Part shown: one piece after another, positions 24,947 to 30,000 of the stretch
How positions within the stretch are numbered: position 1 is the first letter of the stretch
How the letters are laid out: each line of letters starts with the position of its first letter
NCBI GenBank assembly: GCA_905221605.1
Contig: CAJNDS010000546.1
Coordinates: forward strand, 587,824 to 617,823
Direction: 5' to 3'
DNA: 30,000 bases
DNA from: Symbiodinium natans
Taxonomy: Eukaryota; Sar; Dinophyceae; Suessiales; Symbiodiniaceae
Position numbers and translations under genes: made by a program
The notes under the pieces: generated by a model
Told to the model about the DNA's origin: nothing
The model's database searches: none
Seen by the model: the letters and a program-made list of their open reading frames with translations, nothing else

Positions 24947-25209
24947 AAAGGCTACAGTTGGGTGAGAAGCGCAGCTACACTTGGCCGGAAGGATGCATGT
25001 GCACATGTTGTTTATGCTTTGCCTTAAAGGGGTGCCTTACGTAGTATATATAGGGCCCAAGTATATACAAGATAGGTACATGGATCCTGAGGGCGTGTTG
25101 ATAAGTGCCACGAGCCTCCAAGGTAGAAAATCTTGAAAGGGGTCCCCGAGCTCAAGGGTCTCTGCCTTGGGAGTTCTATTCGAGTGGTAGGAATTGATGG
25201 GTTGAGAGG
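24947..25209. other. AT-richer spacer with dispersed-family ends
   Basis: GCCACGAGCCTCCAAGGTAG (about 25109-25128) belongs to the CCTCCAAG family. GGGCCCAAGT at about 25052 and GGTACATGGA at about 25075 recur at about 25431 and 25492. No gene. Confidence 0.5.
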
Positions 25210-25312
25210 GTTTGGGGGTTGGGGGTTGAGGGTTTAAGGTTTAGGGTTTGGGGTTACTGGGTAAGGGTTTAGGGTTTAGGGTTTGGGGTTTGGGGTTTAG
25301 GGTTTGAGGTTA
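25210..25312 (+). repeat. Degenerate TTTAGGG block
   Basis: TTTGGGG, TTAAGGT and TTTAGGG units. Confidence 0.85.
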
Positions 25313-25402
25313 ATGGCGTGTAGACGGGAGACCGTCCCATCTCTTCGGCACTAATCAGGGCTCGGTCCAACCATAAATCCTCACCCCGAAGCTTTGAGCC
25401 CT

Positions 25403-25430
25403 AAGAGAGTTACCTCGACTCTCTTTTTTT
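25403..25430 (+). other. Hairpin followed by T run
   Basis: AAGAGAGT (25403-25410) pairs with ACTCTCTT (25418-25425) and the T run continues to 25430. It looks like an intrinsic or Pol III terminator, but no gene ends nearby. Confidence 0.35.
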
Positions 25431-25524
25431 GGGCCCAAGTCCCTTTATATGAGGTACGTTATGGCCCAAGCGTTCCCTATTGAAAAAGTTAGGTACATGG
25501 ACACTTCGGGTCTCGTTTTCTGAG

Positions 25525-25772
25525 TACCCCTAAACCCTAAGCCCTAAACCCTAAACCCTAAACCCTAAACCCCTCGTTACAGGAAGAAAGTACTGGCCCG
25601 CAGACCTCAGCCAATCACAAACTCCAAATTAGGACCCTAAAGCCTGAACTTCAAACTCTTGATAAACCCTAAACCCTAAACCCTAAACCCTAAATCCTAA
25701 ACCCTAAACCCTAAACCCTAAACCCTAAACCCTAAACCCTAAACCCTAAACCCTAAACCAACCCCTAACTAA
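25525..25772 (-). repeat. CCCTAAA blocks around an 87-bp spacer
   Basis: Blocks at 25525-25573 and 25660-25770, the second nearly perfect (about 15 units). The spacer 25574-25660 is open in one frame (PRYRKKVLARRPQPITN) but short. Confidence 0.93.
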
Positions 25773-25783
25773 ACCCTTCCCAG

Positions 25784-25893
25784 GTCTAGTCTGCGGCTCA
25801 CTGTACGCGGCGCTATGCTTCGGTGGGACGCAGGCCACGACAGCTGGCGAAACCCTTAACCCGAAAGCTCCTGGTTCTTGTAGTAGGGTCTAG
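25784..25893 (+). other. Coding-like spacer with splice-acceptor-like start
   Basis: CCCTTCCCAG at 25774-25783 resembles a 3' splice acceptor. The frame from there reads GLVCGSLYAALCFGGTQAT, then AGETLNPKAPGSCSRV, and stops at TAG 25891-25893 in the next tract. The first part could be a membrane segment. Confidence 0.25.
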
Positions 25894-25955
25894 GGTTTAG
25901 GGTTTAGGGTTTAGGGTTTAGGGTTTAAGGTTTAGGGTTTAGGGTTTAGGGTACG
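25886..25955 (+). repeat. TTTAGGG block
   Basis: Nine units with one TTTAAGG. Confidence 0.95.
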
Positions 25956-26049
25956 AAGGAATGGGGGCTTCGGGTTCAGGGGTTTGGGGTGCAGAGTGGG
26001 GTTCAGCAATGCCAGAGAACCCTCAACCTTAAATCCAACAATCTGGACC

Positions 26050-26372
26050 AGGGTTTAGGGTTTGGGTTTTAGGGTTTAGGGTTTAGGGTTTAGGGTTTAG
26101 GGTTTAGGGTTTAGGGTTTAGGGTTTAGGGTTTAGGGTTTAGGGTTTAGGGTTTAGGGTTTAGGGGGTTTAGGGTTTAGGGTTTAGGGTTTAGGGTTTAG
26201 GGTTTTAGGGTTTAGGGTTTAGGGTTTAGGGTTTAGGGTTTAGGGTTTAGGGTTTAGGGTTTAGGGTTTAGGGTTTAGGGTTTAGGGTTTAGGGTTTAGG
26301 GTTTAGGGTTTAGGGTTTAGGGTTTAGGGTTTAGGGTTTAGGGTTTAGAATTTGGGGTTTAGGGTTTAGGCA
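26050..26372 (+). repeat. Longest TTTAGGG tract
   Basis: About 45 units, nearly all perfect TTTAGGG, with only three or four irregular spots (about 26068, 26164, 26204, 26349). This is the longest and cleanest tract in the window and directly precedes the longest credible open frame. Confidence 0.97.
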
Positions 26373-27028
26373 ACAATGCCTGGCTGGCTACCTTTCTGGA
26401 CCACTGGGATCAGGCAGGGGCACGCTTGGAGGCGTGTTGGCTGGTGCAACGCTTTGACGTTTCAGACGTCAACGGCGTCCGTGGAATGTTCTCTTCACGA
26501 AGTGGCCATTGCAGAGTACTCCCACTGCCAGCCCAGCCACATATGAGCCTTTGCGATCTTCAGGGTCAAAGGCTGAGATTCCTCAGGAGTGCTTTTCTTT
26601 TTAAAGCCCTCTGCGCTTTTCCTGTACGCGATTCTTTTTGCATGCATTTCTTCCCGAAATCAGCTCAAGCCCCCCCTCCCCATCCCTCCCTCAGAGTCGG
26701 CGTGTGCCTTGACACACGAAGCGTGAATTCTTGTGACCTTCTTTGCCAGGGTTCTCTCGAATTGTCACAGCGACTTAGCCCCCCTAAGACTGCTCAGAAC
26801 TCCTCCCGACCAACGAATGGAAGCACCCCCCCCGCCCTCCCCCGTTCCGGTGAGAGCATACGTTCTGTGAGGGATAGGGTTATGGATGATCAAAGACTAC
26901 GTGTTCTGATGACGAATCCACTAGCAGCATACTCTGCTTTCGGATTTTGCGAGGTTTTTCAGGGGTGGGTTGGAGATCATCAACCCAACAAGAGTGATTG
27001 TCCTGGAGAATCCCACAACGAAAGCTGA
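26363..27028 (+). CDS. Hypothetical ORF, up to 221 codons
   Basis: The frame opens just inside the end of the TTTAGGG tract (after TAG 26360-26362) and runs to TGA 27026-27028. The N-terminal part is protein-like: NNAWLATFLDHWDQAGARL, then EACWLVQRFDVSDVNGVRG. There is no ATG at the start; the first in-frame ATG is at about 26486, so the 5' end is probably missing. The middle (26590-26700) is pyrimidine-rich, and CCCTCCCTCAG at 26684-26694 looks like a 3' splice acceptor, so part may be intron. The end includes SIRSVRDRVMDDQRLRVLM, then AYSAFGFCEVFQGWVG. Two C runs (26668, 26826) code for Pro. No family is recognised. Confidence 0.38.
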   Translation, partial: GLGNNAWLATFLDHWDQAGARLEACWLVQRFDVSDVNGVRGMFSSRSGHCRVLPLPAQPHMSLCDLQGQRLRFLRSAFLFKALCAFPVRDSFCMHFFPKSAQAPPPHPSLRVGVCLDTRSVNSCDLLCQGSLELSQRLSPPKTAQNSSRPTNGSTPPALPRSGESIRSVRDRVMDDQRLRVLMTNPLAAYSAFGFCEVFQGWVGDHQPNKSDCPGESHNES

Positions 27029-27127
27029 ACCCCGAGCAACCAAACCGTAAACCAGCCAACGAACTTCGGAAAGGCTGGCACAAGCACCGCCGGCGAGCTT
27101 CAGGGCCGACAGAGCACGAGCCGCTGG
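27029..27127. other. Spacer, no feature
   Basis: Unique GC-rich sequence between the open frame and the next tract. Nothing recognised. Confidence 0.4.
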
Positions 27128-27305
27128 GGTTTATGGTTTAGGGTTTTGGGTTTAGGGTTTAGGGTTTAGGGTTCGGGTTTAGAATTTTGGTTATGCTGAC
27201 CATGTGCCATCGGGCTGTGCCTCAGGGGCTGTCTACGCAGGTTATAAGTAGTTACCCCCGAACCTCCAAGTTTAGGGTTTAGGGTTCAGGGTTCAGGGTT
27301 TAGGG
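27128..27305 (+). repeat. TTTAGGG blocks with coding-like spacer
   Basis: Blocks at 27128-27182 and 27268-27305. The spacer is open in one frame (VMLTMCHRAVPQGLSTQ) but ends in the dispersed CCGAACCTCCAAG motif (about 27255-27267), so it is at least partly repeat-derived. Confidence 0.88.
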
Positions 27306-27368
27306 AAAGGGGTTTACGATGTCAGGATGGTGGACGGTTTGCGATTCGAAGTTTGTTGAGTGCATGGG

Positions 27369-27402
27369 GCCCTAAACCCTTAACCCTAAACCCTAAACCC
27401 TA
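27369..27402 (-). repeat. Short CCCTAAA block
   Basis: Four units. The following 27403-27495 has no visible gene. Confidence 0.88.
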
Positions 27403-27495
27403 CATGCGAGGGTTCATGATGGGTGGTTTTTGGTGCCCTCAAACTGAAAGGTTCGGGCCCCAGATGCTGGGTTCAGCGTTTAGGGTCTAGGGGTT

Positions 27496-27639
27496 GGGAT
27501 GTTCCCCCTTTTACCTACAGTCCTTAATAGGGTTTAGGGTTTAGGGTTTAGGGTTGAGGGTTGAGGGTTGAGGGTTTAGGATGATAGCACCCCCTATTAT
27601 AATCCCTATAAGGGCTGTTCGTATACGAGGGAACATCCC
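27496..27639. mobile_element. MITE-like element (GGGATGTTCCCCC family), copy with telomere tract
   Basis: GGGATGTTCCCCC (27496-27508) with TACAGTCCTTAATAGGG is inverted on the right as CCCTATAAGGGCTGT, then GTATACGAGGGAACATCCC (ends 27639). One more inverted dinucleotide (TT...AA) extends the ends. The ends match 14277-14377. Between the arms lies a TTTAGGG/TTGAGGG tract (about 27529-27580) that the other copy lacks. Confidence 0.65.
27529..27580 (+). repeat. TTTAGGG tract inside the MITE-like element
   Basis: Three TTTAGGG units, three TTGAGGG units, one TTTAGG unit, lying between the two inverted arms. Confidence 0.92.
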
Positions 27640-27648
27640 AAGTTTCGG

Positions 27649-27726
27649 GTTGAAAGATTGTCCCGGTTCGTCAGCTTTTGGACGCTCACTGCCCAAGCAG
27701 TACCACCTGCTCGTCTGAGGGTCTAG
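27649..27726 (+). other. Coding-like spacer
   Basis: One frame reads VERLSRFVSFWTLTAQAVP, then PARLRV, and stops at TAG 27724-27726 at the tract start. Short and unrecognised. Confidence 0.22.
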
Positions 27727-27778
27727 GGTTTAAGGTTTAGGGTTTAGGGTTTAGGGTTTAGGGTTTGGGGTTTAGGGA
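27722..27778 (+). repeat. TTTAGGG block
   Basis: Six to seven units. Confidence 0.94.
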
Positions 27779-27781
27779 GGG

Positions 27782-27883
27782 TCAGGGGCCTAACGATTGC
27801 CACATGCTTTCAAGCCACTCATCGTAGCCTTCGGGCGTGAACCAGTCAACAACGACCACTTTTATGTCTGGCGCGTGCGCGTT
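27782..27883 (-). other. Coding-like C-terminal fragment on the minus strand
   Basis: On the minus strand, after TAG at 27886-27884, the frame reads NAHAPDIKVVVVDWFTPEG, then YDEWLESMWQSLGP, and ends at TGA (27784-27782). The hydrophobic strand followed by acidic/aromatic sequence is unusually protein-like for 33 codons. The AG before AAC could be a splice acceptor. It is the only good minus-strand fragment. No family assigned. Confidence 0.33.
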
Positions 27884-28213
27884 CTATTGGCGGCTTTGGC
27901 AAAGTTGTAGGACCTGTCATCTAGGGTTCCGAGTTCAGTGCTTAAGGTCTTGGATTGAGGATTTCGGGTTGAAGACGCCCTGAACCCTGAAACTCTAAAG
28001 CCACAACCCTGAAACCCTGGAACCCCCTAAAACCCTGAAGCCCTAAGTAAGCCCTAACCTAAAATCCTGAAACCCTAAACCCGAGATTGACAAAACGGTT
28101 TAGGCTTGCCACACATATGGGCGGCTGTCAACATTATGATCCCTTTTGGGGTACCCGTAACATTAGGTGCCGTATTTTAACAGGGATCCAAAAAGGGACC
28201 ATAACTTTGACAC
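27884..28213. other. Spacer with degenerate CCCTGAA sequence
   Basis: 27975-28085 has eroded CCCTGAA/CCCTAAA units. 28086-28213 is unique and AT-richer, and contains CCCTTTTGGGGTACCC (about 28140), which recurs as TCCTTTTGGGGGTAC at about 28301. No gene. Confidence 0.5.
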
Positions 28214-28338
28214 ATGAAGTAGGGTATATATTCCTGTTATTGGTGAGTGTATATAATATAAGGCTCCCTTTTAAATATTGGTGAGTGTATATACCTGGTG
28301 TCCTTTTGGGGGTACAAGAAATATATACCCTACTTCAT
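28214..28338. mobile_element. Inverted-repeat element, 125 bp
   Basis: ATGAAGTAGGGTATATAT (28214-28231) is perfectly inverted at 28321-28338. Inside, TTGGTGAGTGTATATA is directly repeated at about 28240 and 28279. No ORF. The right end abuts a CCCTAAA tract. It has the form of a MITE; no target-site duplication could be defined. Confidence 0.6.
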
Positions 28339-28386
28339 ACCCTAAACCCTAAACCCTAAACCCTAAAACCCTAAACCCTAAACCCA
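28339..28386 (-). repeat. CCCTAAA block
   Basis: Six units directly at the end of the inverted-repeat element. Confidence 0.94.
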
Positions 28387-28410
28387 TATGAGCGCAGATG
28401 TGGCTTCGCG

Positions 28411-28581
28411 ATGCCAGGATTGGGGGGTGCCAGCATGGCCTTGCGCGAGCACTGGGGCGTGCCGGGCGCTGAGCAGCTGAGCAGCCCACGTTCAGCCAGC
28501 TCCCCCAAGTCACCCTTGAAAGCCCTAAAAACCCTTAAAACCTTAAAACCCCCAAAAACCCTAAAAACAAAAAAAACCTAA
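28411..28581 (+). CDS. Small ORF, 56 residues, Lys/Pro tail from C/A-rich repeat
   Basis: ATG 28411 begins MPGLGGASMALREHWGVPG, then AEQLSSPRSASSPKSP. From about 28520 the frame runs through CCCTAAAA-like sequence coding for Lys/Thr/Leu/Pro and stops at TAA 28579-28581. The upstream codons (RRCGFA) are also open to the preceding tract. The first 35 residues may be real coding sequence whose 3' end was replaced. Confidence 0.3.
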   Translation: MPGLGGASMALREHWGVPGAEQLSSPRSASSPKSPLKALKTLKTLKPPKTLKTKKT

Positions 28582-28632
28582 AAAACCAAAAAACCTTTAA
28601 AACAAACTTTAAAACCCTAAAAACCTAAACGC
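28520..28632 (-). repeat. A-rich degenerate CCCTAAAA region
   Basis: CCTTAAAA, CCCTAAAAA and CCTAAAAAA forms, an A-expanded derivative of the telomere-like unit not seen elsewhere in the window. Confidence 0.8.
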
Positions 28633-28689
28633 TAACCCTAGCTGTAGCCTGAAAAACCTGCATTTTGGGCTTCCATATCATGAGGTCCC

Positions 28690-28775
28690 TGTACATATAC
28701 GTATATAAATATAATACCTATATACATATGTAGATATGTATATACATATATACATGTAATATGCACATGATATTT
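28690..28775. repeat. TATATACATA simple sequence with a perfect hairpin
   Basis: AT-rich purine/pyrimidine-alternating sequence. TATATACATAT (28719-28729) and ATATGTATATA (28734-28744) form a perfect 11-bp stem with a GTAG loop. Confidence 0.85.
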
Positions 28776-28784
28776 CCTTAAAAA

Positions 28785-28826
28785 TAGGGTTTAGGGTTTA
28801 GGGTTGTAGGGTTTAGGGTTTAGGCC
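28785..28826 (+). repeat. TTTAGGG block
   Basis: Five units with one TTGTAGGG. Confidence 0.9.
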
Positions 28827-29204
28827 TTGTCGGCGTGCAAGCTGTTGATGTTTTATTGTTTCTTCTCCTTTGCGGTCTTGGGGTTAGAAGGTTATGGGGT
28901 TTGGGGTCTTGGTTTTGGGTGACTTGGGTTGGGTTTTGGGTGACTGTTGGGGCAGGCTTTGCTGTTCTAGGTCTAGGTCTGAGGGTATAGGTTTTCTGTT
29001 TAAGCAAGGTCAAGACCCAACAGCTCAGTGAAGGTTTCGTTCACTCCAGGCCCTAAGGGTCTAGGGCGTAGGGGTGATTGCATGTTGTTCTGGGTTTCCG
29101 GGGTTTCGAGTTCGGGGTTTCCGGCTTAGGGATTGAAATACCGAACCCTTGGACCTGAATTGAACTCCCCACCCGGCTGGGCTCTGGGTCTACACCCTAA
29201 AGAG
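28827..29204. other. G/T-rich spacer, no gene supported
   Basis: Contains eroded GGGTTTTGGG-like pieces. The minus frame 28813-29013 (66 codons) is Thr/Pro/Lys-rich and derives from those pieces. No gene. Confidence 0.4.
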
Positions 29205-29262
29205 TTTAGGGTTTAGGATTTAGGGTTTAGGGTTTAGGGTTTGGGGTTTGGGGTTTATAGGG
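29205..29262 (+). repeat. TTTAGGG block
   Basis: TTTAGGG with TTTGGGG units. Confidence 0.92.
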
Positions 29263-29491
29263 TCTAAACCCTGAACCCTGCACCCTAGAGCCCGCCAAGC
29301 CTTTCAACCCGTAAACTCTTAAACCCCTAAACCCTTAAAGCCACAAACCCTAAACCCTTGGAGCGTTTAAAACCCTAAACCCCAAACCCGAGCAAACCTC
29401 AAAACCTAAACCCTAAACCCTAAACCCTAAACCCTAAACCCTAAACCCTAAACCCTAAACCCTAAACCCTAAACCCTAAACCCTAAACCCT
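29263..29491 (-). repeat. CCCTAAA region, clean at right
   Basis: Eroded units at 29263-29395, then about 13 perfect CCCTAAA units to 29491. Confidence 0.94.
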
Positions 29492-29560
29492 CTGACTGGC
29501 CAGGCCGGCGCTCTTGCTGCAGAACCTCTTCCTTTCGGCCTCCTGGCCATGAGTGCATAA
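29492..29560 (+). other. Coding-like C-terminal fragment with own stop
   Basis: Directly after the CCCTAAA tract one frame reads LTGQAGALAAEPLPFGLLA, then MSA, followed by TAA 29558-29560. Short, unrecognised. Confidence 0.22.
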
Positions 29561-29599
29561 GCTTTGTTCGGGCTTTTCGGGTTTTTTCGGGTTTTCGGT

Positions 29600-29766
29600 T
29601 GAGGGTTTTGGGGTTTAGGGTTTAGGGTTTAGGGTTTAGGGTTTTCCGGGTTTTCGGTTGAGGGTTTAGGTTTCTAGGGTTGTCAACAATCCCGGATTCT
29701 GGCTTTCAGGATGAGGGTCTAGGGTTTAGGGTTTAGGGTTTAGGGTTTAGGGTTTAGGGTTTAGGG
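29600..29766 (+). repeat. TTTAGGG blocks
   Basis: Blocks at about 29600-29680 (with a duplicated TTTTCGGTTGAGGG piece at about 29594 and 29652) and 29712-29766. Confidence 0.92.
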
Positions 29767-29853
29767 CCGAGGGGGCATCTAAGATCACGGCCAAGAGCAG
29801 GAGAAGGGCAAGCATTGTGTCTGCAAGGACCCTTCACAGCCAGGCCCTTGAAA
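29767..29853 (+). other. Coding-like spacer, basic
   Basis: One frame reads ASKITAKSRRRASIVSART, then LHSQALETP. Several frames are open. CAGCCAGGCC at about 29838 recurs at about 29971. Confidence 0.2.
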
Positions 29854-29940
29854 CCCCTAAACCCCTAAACCCCTAAACCCCTAAACCCCTAAACCCCTAA
29901 ACCCCTAAACCCCTAAACCCCTAAACCCCTAAACCCCTAA
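29854..29940 (-). repeat. Ten uniform 8-bp CCCCTAAA units
   Basis: Ten identical CCCCTAAA units (29854-29933) and a partial one. The window ends with a C12 run (29984-29995). Confidence 0.95.
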
Positions 29941-30000
29941 CCTCAGAGCCCCAAGCCCTAAAGCCCTTGACAGCCAGGCCTTTCCCCCCCCCCCCACTTG

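Noticed and set aside
25403-25430. Intrinsic terminator of an upstream gene
   Set aside because: The hairpin-plus-T form is good, but no gene or RNA ends before it, so it is listed only as a structure.

Overview
This is a eukaryotic, accessory-type window. It has no operons, no bacterial-style gene organisation, and no complete gene that I can name. Its dominant feature is telomere-type sequence: more than 80 blocks of TTTAGGG, or CCCTAAA on the other strand, with close variants. Blocks run from about 20 bp to several hundred bp, switch orientation repeatedly, and are separated by short stretches (about 50-300 bp) of unrelated sequence. TTTAGGG is the telomere unit of plants and of several algae and alveolates, including dinoflagellates. 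A decayed retroelement RNase H segment at 9807-10301 is of a type I associate with dinoflagellate genomes, so a dinoflagellate is my best guess. That is an inference from two weak clues. I found no spliced-leader relic to confirm it.

Layout. 1-6540 is almost continuous mosaic of telomere-like blocks and short spacers, including a tandemly duplicated degenerate block (4881-5520) and a TTTAGGGG block (5763-6135). 6521-6913 is a Gln/Gly/Ser-rich open frame ending at a GTAAGT. 6914-9800 is more mosaic with foldback sequences. 9807-11185 holds the RNase H remnant and a second broken coding region. 11190-16030 is mosaic again, with MITE-like and dispersed repeats and a U6 snRNA-like fragment (15801-15850). 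16026-19165 has no telomere-like tract: a hairpin-rich unique stretch, then a 31-bp tandem array (17054-17301) abutting a dimeric 55+55-bp satellite (about 17306-19105). 19165-21460 is mosaic with two coding-like stretches. 21461-22271 is a large GTC/GTA/TCC trinucleotide tract. 22272-23510 is mostly single-copy-looking. 23510-30000 is mosaic, including the longest tract (26050-26372) directly before the longest credible open frame (26363-27028).

How it fits together. Two small inverted-repeat families each occur as one copy without a telomere-like tract and one copy with a tract in its interior (7210-7314 versus 3734-3890; 14277-14377 versus 27496-27639). This suggests telomere-type DNA was added into pre-existing sequence. 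Many spacers read open in one frame with protein-like composition and stop at or near a tract. However, short open frames are common by chance, so only the RNase H segment, 6521-6913, 20411-20752 and 26363-27028 deserve real attention as coding candidates. A long perfect TTTAGGG tract necessarily has a stop codon in every + strand frame every 21 nt, in either orientation, so each tract closes all reading frames.
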